This document shows positions 15,076-22,009 of a DNA stretch of 22,009 nt, piece by piece (the stretch's first letter is position 1; every line of letters begins with the position of its first letter). Below the pieces are notes generated by a model that had not been told where the DNA came from, ran no database searches, and saw nothing but the letters and a program-made list of their open reading frames with translations. Source of the DNA: Saprospiraceae bacterium (GTDB taxonomy: Bacteria; Bacteroidota; Bacteroidia; Bacteroidales; JAIPBB01); contig JAIPBB010000037.1 in the NCBI GenBank assembly GCA_021739805.1, positions 1 through 22,009 on the forward strand. The letters run 5' to 3'. The translations under genes were made by a program, and so were the position numbers.

Positions 15076-16641
15076 CTACTCCACAACATAAGTCATAGTA
15101 AACCCCTTATAATGAAAGTTTAATTTCTGACCTTTTTCCATTTTATTTAAATCAATTTCTAATGGCTCCTTATCATTTACCGATATAATATAATATTTTT
15201 CCAATAATCCATTCTCAGCCTGAATATTATAATATAGTAGCCGACTTCCTTCTCTATCACTGGTATTGATAAATTTATCTTCAACTTTAACTACCAGGAA
15301 GTTAATTTTTCGAACTAAATCAAAGGTTGGGACAATATCTTCTTTTTCATTTGTAAAGTATTTTGCCTGTGGCACTCCAAAACCATGAGCATAATCAAAA
15401 TATGGATAAAGGCTTCCCGACTTTTCAATTTCACGAAACATTTCCATATTTGTTTTATCACGATTCATTTGCCATGCACAAGCTGCAAAACCGGCAACCA
15501 ATGGACTGGCAAAAGATGTACCTTGGGTGGAATTCATACCTTTCTTGCTAGCTGCCACAACATGTCCAAAAGCACAAACATTAGGTTTCATTCGCCCGTC
15601 AGCAGTTGGACCATATGAACTAAAAGATGTATGATAACCGGTTGCGGGGTCTATACCACCAATAGATAAAACACTATCGGCATCGGCAGGGGTGCCAATA
15701 ATTTTCCATTTGGCTGTTCCTTCGTTTCCGGCTGCATTAACAACCAAAATTCCTTTTTTTGCAGCTAAATTTGCTGCTTTGGCAACAAGTGAATTCTTTC
15801 CATTCATTTGCTCAGGGAAATAGCGATTAAAAGTGTAGCCCAATGAGCTGTTGATAATATCAGCTCCATTTTTATCTGCCCATTCAACAGCCGCAAGCCA
15901 GTTTTCTTCTTCGGAATAAGGCTCGGTTCTGACTTCGGTTCGGGCAAGTAAAAACTCGGCACCGGTCGCCAAACCAATTTTTCTTCCGTCAATTATTCCA
16001 CCAATGCATGACATAACATTTGTTCCGTGTGAAATAGCCCGATAAACATCTTCTTTGTTCCGCGTGAAATCCCAGGTTTTAATTATTCTATTGTCTTTTC
16101 GGATATGCTCAAACGCAGGACTGGTATTTACTGATGGAAATCCGCCATCGAAAATTGCAATACGTATTCCTTTACCGTCAATTCCCTTTTCTTCGAAATA
16201 TTTTCGGCCTAAAGTTTCTGTCTGACGATTTAGTATATCAATTTGATCGAAGGTTAATGTGGTGTCGTATTCAGCTGTAATTGGGTAATAAAACATTGGT
16301 TCAACGGCTTTTACAAAAGCCAATTTTGAGATTTGTATCAACTGGTCCTGTGTTGCATAAACAGCCATACAATTAAACCAACGACTTACTTTTGTTGTTG
16401 AATCAACAATTTCAGTAACTGAATTAATATACTCTGTTTTAACCGGAAAATCAGTTGGGTCATAAAGTGAAATCCCGTTTAAGACTCTTCGTTCAATTGC
16501 CTTTTTATCAAAATACTCATAGGGATTGAAACTCACACCATCTTTATCGGTGAAGAAAACCCAGTATTTATTTTGAGAAAAAAGGCTTTGACTAATTGAA
16601 ATTAAAATAGTTAGAACAACTATTCTTGATAATATTTTCAT
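15076..16641 (-). CDS. Secreted subtilisin-family (S8) serine protease
   Basis: The protein has 521 residues from the ATG at 16641. An upstream ATG at 16680 is rejected because it overlaps the promoter element and would bury the signal peptide, which starts MKILSRIVVLTILISISQ and ends near LFSQ. An N-terminal segment (NKYWVFFTDKDGVSFNPYEYF ... AIERR) is a prodomain-like region common in Bacteroidota S8 proteases. The catalytic triad is complete: D165 in RIAIFDGGF, H205 in SHGTNVMSC, and S376 in GTSFASPLVAGF, with the oxyanion Asn in NAAGNEG. About 85 residues follow the catalytic domain, but they do not look like a T9SS sorting domain, so the secretion route past the periplasm is open. The substrate is unknown. 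It lies downstream of the GldK/GldN-like pair on the same strand, but has its own -7 element. Confidence 0.93.
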   Translation of the reverse strand: MKILSRIVVLTILISISQSLFSQNKYWVFFTDKDGVSFNPYEYFDKKAIERRVLNGISLYDPTDFPVKTEYINSVTEIVDSTTKVSRWFNCMAVYATQDQLIQISKLAFVKAVEPMFYYPITAEYDTTLTFDQIDILNRQTETLGRKYFEEKGIDGKGIRIAIFDGGFPSVNTSPAFEHIRKDNRIIKTWDFTRNKEDVYRAISHGTNVMSCIGGIIDGRKIGLATGAEFLLARTEVRTEPYSEEENWLAAVEWADKNGADIINSSLGYTFNRYFPEQMNGKNSLVAKAANLAAKKGILVVNAAGNEGTAKWKIIGTPADADSVLSIGGIDPATGYHTSFSSYGPTADGRMKPNVCAFGHVVAASKKGMNSTQGTSFASPLVAGFAACAWQMNRDKTNMEMFREIEKSGSLYPYFDYAHGFGVPQAKYFTNEKEDIVPTFDLVRKINFLVVKVEDKFINTSDREGSRLLYYNIQAENGLLEKYYIISVNDKEPLEIDLNKMEKGQKLNFHYKGFTMTYVVE

Positions 16642-16677
16642 TTGATGTATTTTAATTTTGCATAATAAAATATCGTG

Positions 16678-16685
16678 CAAATGTA
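16678..16685 (-). promoter_or_regulatory. Bacteroidota -7 promoter element for the S8 protease gene
   Basis: TACATTTG on the minus strand matches TAnnTTTG, 36 nt before the ATG at 16641 and followed by CA as often seen. It decides the start in favour of 16641. Confidence 0.6.
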
Positions 16686-16742
16686 GGAAATATTGTTTTG
16701 GGAGGAAAAAGACTTTTTGTATTTAGTGTAAAGCCTATAATG

Positions 16743-17738
16743 TTATTTGAATATAATATTCTCAAAGAATTTTAATTTTGTAAACATTATCCATGTATTG
16801 TGTTCCATTTCAATTATGTTTAATTCAATCTTTTCTGCTTCCTTTGCAATATCTTCACCTGTTTTATAATCTGAAATATTTCTGTCATATACATTTTGCT
16901 CTTTGCATATTTGACCATAATAGCAGCGATAGAAAAACAAATCATCAAGTGTCTTAATTTTTGGAGGTAGGCCCTTTGAAGTAATTTTTTCCTGAGCTAA
17001 ATATTCTCTTATTGCAGGAAAATAAACACTATAAAGTTCAACATCTTCATTATTTATAGTATCAGCAGCGATTACACTAAATCCAATTATGCGCTCTTCC
17101 ATAACAAATCTTTCATTATCGAAGAAGTATTCCGCATTAATTATTAGCCCTTTAAAACGATATGATGATAAATCAGATTCAGTAAATTCTAATTCTTTAT
17201 CGTACCATTTGTCATCATCATAGGTTTTTATATCCTTGCTGACTATGTTTTTGTTAAGCATTTTAAACAATCTATCATTTTCAAAAAGTATTGGATTGTT
17301 TTCAGGTATAACTTTCCTCCAAACTCGCTTTTGCCAAACTACCATTCTTTCTTCCAGTTTGAAATAATCTATACAACCATCACTATTATATTCAATTTTG
17401 TATTGAGGAATGTTAAGTAATTTAATTGGTTTATCATTAGGAACTTTTGGTATTAATCGTTTGAAAACAAATGGATTTTCATAATCTCTTTTCATGCGAA
17501 GCCTTCCGGTGCTATCCCATATTGACCATTTTCCAATTCTATAATTGTTCTCAAATTTCCCTTCCGATTTCTTTTGTCCGTTTTTATAATATGAAACATA
17601 ATTTCCATTGAAACGACCTTGTGTTAATTCATAATAACTTTTAAAGTTTTCATCTTCATATTTGCATTTTTGCTTTTTTGAATCAGTTGAAAATGAAACT
17701 AAAACCAAAATAAATGCTAAAAAAAATAATCTCTTCAT
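16743..17738 (-). CDS. MORN-repeat protein fused to a GldN/PorN-like domain
   Basis: The protein has 331 residues from the ATG at 17738, which overlaps the upstream stop as ATGA; a TTG five codons earlier is less likely. A signal peptide (MKRLFFLAFILVLVSFS) leads the protein. Residues about 41-85 hold MORN/YwqK-type repeats (GNYVSYYKNGQKKSEGKF, GKWSIWDSTGRL). From about residue 130 on it resembles the T9SS ring protein GldN/PorN. It has VVWQKRVWRKV near the start of this part and a central YFFDNERFVMEERIIGFSVI. SVYFPAIREYLA and DDLFFYRCYYGQICKEQNVYDRNI follow, then EHNTWIMF near the end. GldN forms a periplasmic ring with the lipoprotein GldK, and the upstream partner here is GldK-like. GldN similarity is judged by eye from several ordered motifs. 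The MORN fusion is unusual. Confidence 0.75.
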   Translation of the reverse strand: MKRLFFLAFILVLVSFSTDSKKQKCKYEDENFKSYYELTQGRFNGNYVSYYKNGQKKSEGKFENNYRIGKWSIWDSTGRLRMKRDYENPFVFKRLIPKVPNDKPIKLLNIPQYKIEYNSDGCIDYFKLEERMVVWQKRVWRKVIPENNPILFENDRLFKMLNKNIVSKDIKTYDDDKWYDKELEFTESDLSSYRFKGLIINAEYFFDNERFVMEERIIGFSVIAADTINNEDVELYSVYFPAIREYLAQEKITSKGLPPKIKTLDDLFFYRCYYGQICKEQNVYDRNISDYKTGEDIAKEAEKIELNIIEMEHNTWIMFTKLKFFENIIFK

Positions 17739-18556
17739 TTTTGTAATCCCCAAAACTCTAATAATGAATTATTTGATTTAATATCTTTATCTATGACTAT
17801 ACGAAAAGCAATTTGACGATAACCTTCATCAGCATAATAAGTATAGAAAATTGAACTAACATCATTCTGATATAAAAAGGAGTCACCGATTACTAATTTC
17901 CGTTTTAATTCTTGATGATCATCAGATTTGTGAAAATAAATTATATCGTAATAAAAATTCTCTTTTAATTTTTCGTCTAGCGGAAAATAATAGAATCCCG
18001 GATTATAACAACCTATTAACCAATCGGAGTATTTTTCATTAAAGTCATTATTAATATTACTACTATCTAAATAATAACTTGAAGCAAGCCATTCTGAGCA
18101 TTGAGGCAATCTGTAAATAAATTCAATATTATCTTTAGAATTTCCTTGTAAAGTCTTCCATCGACAGAAATTCATAGCATTATCCCATGAAATTCCTAAA
18201 ACAGGAAAATCATCGTAATCACTATTTGTAATATATTCTTTATAAACATTAGCATCTATTGTAATATTTGAATCCGGAAACTGACTTAAATAAAACTTTT
18301 CTGAAGAGTCCTTTTTTACTGATTCTAAATAAACCTTATATTCCTTAAAAGTTATAAACTCACTAATTTCAAAAGCATTTATTTCTGATTTTGTCGTCGT
18401 ATCTAAACTATAAAACTTTGCAAAGTGTGAACAAGCTTCATAACCAATTACATCATAAAGATTGATTTCCTGTGCAGGTATTTTATAAAAATGTTGAGCT
18501 GAGATATTAATGCTCAAGAATATAGACAAACTTATTGCCAATAATATTTTTATCAT
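17735..18556 (-). CDS. GldK/PorK-like protein (SUMF1-type fold)
   Basis: This 273-residue protein has a signal peptide (MIKILLAISLSIFLSINISA) but no lipobox cysteine, unlike true GldK. The body follows the formylglycine-generating-enzyme fold as used in GldK: EISEFITFKEYKVYL (residues 63-77), PVLGISWDNAMNFCRW (118-133), YRLPQCSEW (148-156), and a terminal GYRQIAFRIVID block. The enzyme-specific NVWEW motif is replaced by YSDWLIGC, so an enzymatic role is unlikely. It is much shorter than GldK (about 450 residues). The stop overlaps the start of the GldN-like gene, giving tight coupling that mirrors the physical GldK-GldN pair of the T9SS ring. GldL and GldM, the motor components normally encoded between them, are absent. 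The SUMF1-fold call is fairly safe; the GldK link rests on the partner. Confidence 0.72.
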   Translation of the reverse strand: MIKILLAISLSIFLSINISAQHFYKIPAQEINLYDVIGYEACSHFAKFYSLDTTTKSEINAFEISEFITFKEYKVYLESVKKDSSEKFYLSQFPDSNITIDANVYKEYITNSDYDDFPVLGISWDNAMNFCRWKTLQGNSKDNIEFIYRLPQCSEWLASSYYLDSSNINNDFNEKYSDWLIGCYNPGFYYFPLDEKLKENFYYDIIYFHKSDDHQELKRKLVIGDSFLYQNDVSSIFYTYYADEGYRQIAFRIVIDKDIKSNNSLLEFWGLQK

Positions 18557-18586
18557 TAAACTTTATTTTGTTTTCAAATAACTTAA

Positions 18587-18594
18587 CAAAGCTA
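18587..18594 (-). promoter_or_regulatory. Bacteroidota -7 promoter element for the GldK/GldN-like operon
   Basis: TAGCTTTG on the minus strand matches TAnnTTTG, 30 nt before the ATG at 18556. The rest of 18557-18851 (295 nt) is AT-rich; no gene, terminator or repeat was recognised in it. Confidence 0.5.
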
Positions 18595-18851
18595 GTAAAA
18601 CATAATTAGAAAAAAAATGAAATAGATATTTGTTTTCAATAATGTGATTCTCCTAATTTCTCACTATATCAATCTCCTCCCCCAAAATCCATTTTTCAAT
18701 AAGTTTATCGTTAAAAGTGATATCTGAAAATTAATCAGTATATTATTAATGCAATTTTGCCTACTTTCATATGATAAATTAAAATAATAGACTAGAAATA
18801 ATAATGAAGCACAGATTACTGAACACCTTCGCTTACTTCAGACATTCCCAT

Positions 18852-19553
18852 TCAATTAATTAAAATTTCCCCTAATTTCTCAAAGGAGTTAATTTCAAAA
18901 GTAATTTCTTCATTATGTTTCTCGTTGAGGTAGTTAACAAAAACCTGATCGATTCCGGCATTTCTTGCTCCAATAATGTCAACATTAATATCATCGCCAA
19001 TCATAAGGCTTTCTTCGGCTTTTGCTCCGGTTAGATTTAAAGAATATTCAAAAATTTCGGCTTCAGGTTTTTTAACACCTGCTCTTTCTGACGTGATAAT
19101 TTTATCGAAATATTTCATCAAATCAGTATTTTTCAATTTAGCGAATTGAACTTCTTCAAAACCATTAGTAATAATGTGCATATTAAAATGTGGTTGAAGC
19201 TTGTCGAGAGTTTCATGGCAATGCGGGAAAAGTTTTGTTTTAGTCGGGCTTATTTTAACATATTCGGCACTTATACTTTTTGCCAGTGCAATATCATAAA
19301 TACCAAAATCATTTAGGGTTAATTCAAAACGATAATAACTAAGTTTTTCTTTAGTGATTTCTTCTTTTCTATATAAATCCCACAGTTTATTATTATGTTG
19401 ATTATAAATTTCAATGAATTTGTCAAAATTGTCAACACCTTTAGCTTTCAAATCAAAAATTGTATAAATATCATGGAAGGTTTCTATTGCATTATTGTCA
19501 AAATCGTAAATGGTTCTATCAAGATCAAAAAAAAGGTGTTTGTAATTTTTCAT
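18852..19553 (-). CDS. HAD-family hydrolase, YjjG type (probable nucleotide 5'-phosphatase)
   Basis: This 233-residue cytoplasmic HAD phosphatase has all four motifs in place: motif I FFDLDRTIYDF (nucleophile D10, acid/base D12), motif II IITNGFEEVQ, motif III lysine in SERAGVKKPEAEIF, and motif IV MIGDDINVDIIGARNAG. The helical cap between motifs I and II is of the C1 type. The start (YKHLFFDLDRTIYDF) and overall length resemble YjjG, which dephosphorylates non-canonical pyrimidine nucleotides, but substrate specificity cannot be read from the sequence. It appears monocistronic. A weak promoter candidate lies upstream (TTG at 19601-19603 on the minus strand, then TACTTTCG at 19577-19584, one base off the consensus at the end). 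Confidence 0.88.
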   Translation of the reverse strand: MKNYKHLFFDLDRTIYDFDNNAIETFHDIYTIFDLKAKGVDNFDKFIEIYNQHNNKLWDLYRKEEITKEKLSYYRFELTLNDFGIYDIALAKSISAEYVKISPTKTKLFPHCHETLDKLQPHFNMHIITNGFEEVQFAKLKNTDLMKYFDKIITSERAGVKKPEAEIFEYSLNLTGAKAEESLMIGDDINVDIIGARNAGIDQVFVNYLNEKHNEEITFEINSFEKLGEILIN

Positions 19554-19613
19554 AATAAGCTAATATTTTAAGCTTGCGAAAGTAAAGAATTATTTTTAAC
19601 CAACTGAAATGAA

Positions 19614-19806
19614 ATTAGAAATTAGTACTTTAGTATTTAGAGTTTAGTGTTTTAGTATTTAGAAATTTAACCATATAAGGCATAAAAGGACATATAAGTA
19701 TTTTAGCTCTACAATAATTTAGCAATTTAACAATATAACAATATAACAATTTAACAATTTAACAATTTAACAATTTAACAATCGAACAACTTAACAATCG
19801 AACCAT
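19614..19806. repeat. Word arrays between the divergent HAD and LutA-like genes
   Basis: Two blocks are present. 19614-19671 consists of TTAGTATTTAGA-like words; 19622-19641 is the exact inverted copy of 9811-9830. 19711-19806 is a tandem array of an 8-nt unit, TTTAACAA, with variants TATAACAA, TCGAACAA and CTTAACAA. No spacers, coding potential or hairpins are seen. The interval 19672-19710 is unremarkable AT-rich sequence. Confidence 0.85.
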
Positions 19807-19868
19807 CAAATTTCTAAATCCACATTATATTAATTTTGCAATATTTTAATTTATTCTCGAATAATCCC

Positions 19869-19876
19869 TATTTTTG
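19869..19876 (+). promoter_or_regulatory. Bacteroidota -7 promoter element for the LutA-like gene
   Basis: TATTTTTG matches TAnnTTTG, 24 nt before the ATG at 19901. A second match, TAATTTTG, lies at 19831-19838. Confidence 0.5.
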
Positions 19877-19900
19877 TTTTTTAGATTTTAAAGATAAAAA

Positions 19901-20620
19901 ATGGATATAGACCTTTTCATTCCCTGTTTTGTTGACCAGATTTACCCTGATACTGGATTTAGCGTTGTTAAAATTCTGGAAAAGCTAAATGTTAGAGTTC
20001 ATTACAATCCAAATCAAACTTGTTGTGGTCAAATGGCTTTCAATAGTGGCTATTGGGACGAAGCAAAAGCATTGGGTGAAAAACTGATTAAAGAATTTTC
20101 AAACAACCGTTATATTGTTGGTCCATCAGCTTCATGCGTTGGGATGGTTCGAAATTATTATCCCGACCTTTTTCATAATACAGCCCTGCACAATGAATAT
20201 AAGCAAGTTCAGAAAAAAATCTTTGAGTTTACTGATTTTGTTGTAAATATTTTAAAGGTTGAAGATGTTGGTGCAACATTTAATCATAAAATTACTATTC
20301 ATGATTCCTGTGCAGCGATAAGAGAATATGGACTTAAAGATGAACCACGAAAGTTATTAAGAAATGTCAGGGAGATGGAAATTATCGAAATGCAGGAAAG
20401 TGATACTTGTTGTGGCTTTGGTGGAACGTTTTCGGTTAAACATGAGCCAATTTCAACAGCTATGGCAGAACAAAAAGTTGAAAATGCTTTAAAAACGGGT
20501 GCAGAATTTATCACTTCCACAGAAGCATCGTGCCTTATGCACCTTGAAGCATATATTAATAAGCATAAACTTCCAATAAAAACTATTCACATAGCAGATA
20601 TTTTAGCATCAGGGTGGTAG
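19901..20620 (+). CDS. lutA: LutA/LldE-type (Fe-S)-binding protein with two CCG domains
   Basis: The 239-residue length is standard for LutA/LldE, the cysteine-rich subunit of the three-part L-lactate utilisation complex. Both CCG-type cysteine clusters are complete. The first has IPCFVDQ (C9), QTCCGQMAFNSG (C41, C42) and GPSASCVGM. The second has HDSCAAIREYG, DTCCGFGGTFSVKH and STEASCLMHLE. Such clusters bind Fe-S or related redox cofactors and resemble those of heterodisulfide reductase subunit B. The usual partners LutB (ferredoxin-like) and LutC do not follow; the next gene is a secreted protein about 360 nt away. The protein may therefore work with partners encoded elsewhere, or in another oxidoreductase such as a glycolate or lactate dehydrogenase. 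Family assignment is strong; lactate as the substrate is an inference. Confidence 0.85.
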   Translation: MDIDLFIPCFVDQIYPDTGFSVVKILEKLNVRVHYNPNQTCCGQMAFNSGYWDEAKALGEKLIKEFSNNRYIVGPSASCVGMVRNYYPDLFHNTALHNEYKQVQKKIFEFTDFVVNILKVEDVGATFNHKITIHDSCAAIREYGLKDEPRKLLRNVREMEIIEMQESDTCCGFGGTFSVKHEPISTAMAEQKVENALKTGAEFITSTEASCLMHLEAYINKHKLPIKTIHIADILASGW

Positions 20621-20721
20621 AATCCTTTATGAATTAATTTTAGAATTTTAGATTTTAATATTCTGTTTTTCCTATGCAATATCTTTAATGAGTTTGAAGG
20701 AAATTCCAAATAAAAAGCATC

Positions 20722-20741
20722 ATCCCGATTTTATTCGGGAT
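20722..20741. repeat. ATCCCGA/TCGGGAT hairpin downstream of the LutA-like gene
   Basis: A perfect 7-bp stem (20722-20728 with 20735-20741) has a 6-nt loop but no following T-run. It resembles the CCCGA/TCGGG palindromes dispersed in Bacteroidota genomes, and could be a weak terminator. The rest of 20621-20983 holds only a possible -7 element (TATATTTG, 20792-20799), which would give the next gene a leader of about 175 nt. Confidence 0.55.
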
Positions 20742-20983
20742 AAATAATAGCGAAACTTTAATTTTTGTATCCAAACAATTGGATTATTTGTTATATTTGC
20801 AATTTAATTACTACTTTATCAATAACTATAGGCATTTTATGTCCTTCAATCTCTAGGCACTTATTAATTAATTATTATCCTAAGTGTTTCACTAAAATAT
20901 ATTTTGTTTAAATGTTTCAGGCAACCTTAAGATTTTTTGATGTGTCTGTTATTTGAACAGGTCTAATTTAAATTATTTATATT

Positions 20984-21436
20984 ATGAAAAATAAAGCATA
21001 TCTGATTTTATTTGCAGCACTTATTTTTACCAGCAATTTAAGCATGGGTCAGAAACTAGAAAAACCAACAGAATGGAAACAGTTTAAGGAAGTTAGTGGT
21101 GTTTTGATTTATTATAAATTCCAGGAACATCATTCTGAAAAGGATGGACTTCACCAGGAGCTATTACTGTTGAAAATGGTAAATACTACAAGCTCAAATC
21201 TTAAAATCCAATGGGATATTGAACTTTGGTATGACGACAAATGCACCACTTGTGGTAAAAATATGTATAATGAAAATCATAAAGAGTTTGTCTTAAAAGA
21301 AAGTGATAGTGTTGAAGGAAATTCAGATGTGGAATCTAACTGGGATTTAAAAATCTTCAGTAAATTTCTTAATCATAAAAACATTCCTGAACTCACAAAA
21401 TTTGAACTTACAAAACTTATTGTTGAACCATTATAA
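20984..21436 (+). CDS. Small secreted protein of unknown function
   Basis: The protein has 150 residues. A signal peptide (MKNKAYLILFAALIFTSNLS, cleavage near MGQ) directs export. The mature part of about 127 residues has alternating strands (VSGVLIYYKFQEH, HQELLLLKMVNTTSSNLKIQWDIELWYDD) and a CTTCG pair of cysteines, then a helix-rich, charged C-terminus. The central part looks like a beta-sandwich, but I cannot assign a family. It lies 11 nt upstream of a large secreted protein gene on the same strand, so the two are likely cotranscribed; it might assist or accompany that surface protein, though nothing in the sequence proves this. Confidence 0.8.
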   Translation: MKNKAYLILFAALIFTSNLSMGQKLEKPTEWKQFKEVSGVLIYYKFQEHHSEKDGLHQELLLLKMVNTTSSNLKIQWDIELWYDDKCTTCGKNMYNENHKEFVLKESDSVEGNSDVESNWDLKIFSKFLNHKNIPELTKFELTKLIVEPL

Positions 21437-21447
21437 ATATTAGAATA

Positions 21448-22009
21448 ATGAAATTTTTAAAATATATATCAGCTTTAGCAATATTCATATTTATGAATTC
21501 AATTGCATATTCACAATGTCATATTGGAATAACTTTACCTACACAGGACACAACAATTTGTGCTGGTGATTCGGTATGGTTAAAATCAAAAGGCTCATGC
21601 ACATTTTTAATGAACAATAGTTTTAATAATGGAACAATTGGCTCCGGTTGGAGTTCAACTGCAGCAAATCCTGTTTTCACAAATCCATGTGGTCCCGGTC
21701 CAAACGGGCTACATCTTTGGGTTGGAACTACTGCTTCAACGCAACGAACTTTGGTTACAAATAATTATGATGTGGCTTTAAACGGATGTGTAATAGAATG
21801 GGATATGCGATATGGAAGAGTTCAAGGCTCGGGTGCCTGTGAAGATCCTGATGCAGCAAATGAAGGAGTTCATCTTCAATATTCAACTAACAATGGAGCT
21901 ACATGGACAGATTTTCCCGGACCAAATTTATACCCAAGCGGAGCGAACTCGACAACACCACCTTTTTTAACTACCGTACCAGGTTCGGGTGGTTATTGGA
22001 CACCATCAT
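21448..22009 (+). CDS. Large secreted surface protein, N-terminal part, runs off the right edge
   Basis: The ATG at 21448 opens a frame with no stop for 187 codons to the window end. A signal peptide (MKFLKYISALAIFIFMNSIA, cleavage near YSQ) is followed by a cysteine-bearing segment (DTTICAGDSVWLKSKGSC) and then a reelin-type or jelly-roll beta domain. The latter is suggested by NNSFNNGTIGSGW, NGCVIEWDMRYG and VHLQYSTNNGATWTDFPGPN. This layout opens many very long Bacteroidota extracellular proteins that carry PKD-like repeats and end in a T9SS sorting domain. The C-terminus is not in the window, so the secretion route is inferred. It shares theme and style with the truncated protein at the left edge, but not obvious sequence. 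Confidence 0.85.
   Translation, partial: MKFLKYISALAIFIFMNSIAYSQCHIGITLPTQDTTICAGDSVWLKSKGSCTFLMNNSFNNGTIGSGWSSTAANPVFTNPCGPGPNGLHLWVGTTASTQRTLVTNNYDVALNGCVIEWDMRYGRVQGSGACEDPDAANEGVHLQYSTNNGATWTDFPGPNLYPSGANSTTPPFLTTVPGSGGYWTPS

Noticed and set aside
17735..18556. Formylglycine-generating (sulfatase-activating) enzyme
   Set aside because: It has the fold, but the NVWEW-type motif is not kept, no sulfatase is adjacent, and the partner gene is GldN-like, so a structural GldK-like role fits better.
19711..19806. Possible CRISPR array or origin iterons
   Set aside because: 8-nt units are tandem without spacers; no replication initiator gene or DnaA-box cluster was recognised nearby.

Overview
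The window looks like a chromosomal segment of a Bacteroidota (Bacteroidetes) bacterium. It is AT-rich and has the Bacteroidota -7 promoter element TAnnTTTG in front of most transcription units. Markers of the type IX secretion (T9SS) lifestyle recur: a C-terminal sorting domain of the CHU_C/type B kind, a surface protein with the THYMGGEITW start, divergent GldK- and GldN-like proteins, and a second large surface protein running off the right edge. No rRNA, tRNA, CRISPR array, transposase or phage gene was seen.

Layout. 1-4000 (minus strand): an ECF sigma factor, a membrane protein that looks like its anti-sigma factor but ends in a T9SS sorting-type domain, a non-catalytic M16 peptidase subunit, and the start of a large secreted surface protein. 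The catalytic M16 subunit lies just upstream (4161-5399), so the two presumed halves of an M16 heterodimer are split by the sigma/anti-sigma pair. 5600-9600: one-carbon metabolism, with glyA (plus) and fhs (minus) converging on a small secreted protein of unknown function. 9900-11600: a class I methyltransferase with a Cys4 motif, and gpmA. 11830-14261: an envelope acyl-transfer cassette made of an MBOAT acyltransferase, a DltD-like SGNH protein, and a 29-residue single-pass microprotein that ends in YLYANF. That ending resembles the C-terminal acyl-shuttle hexapeptide of DltX, and the ORF is short enough to be missed by routine annotation. 14330-18556 (minus strand): a GldK-like protein and a MORN-GldN-like fusion (ATGA overlap), a secreted subtilisin-family protease, and an outer-membrane beta-barrel-like protein. 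18852-22009: a YjjG-type HAD phosphatase, an orphan LutA/LldE-type Fe-S protein, a small secreted protein, and a partial large surface protein.

The intergenic DNA is unusual. Tandem heptamer and octamer word arrays fill the two divergent intergenic regions (9687-9849 and 19614-19806) and share an exact 20-nt word in opposite orientation. A different word family follows the TAG stop codons of gpmA and the beta-barrel gene. It contains an exact 26-nt inverted repeat that brackets the acyl-transfer cassette. A compound palindromic element lies downstream of glyA.

The three observations I rate highest are the DltX-like microprotein, the anti-sigma/sorting-domain fusion, and the GldK/GldN-like pair that has no GldL or GldM beside it. 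All functional statements come from reading the sequence and from knowledge of protein families; no database search was run.
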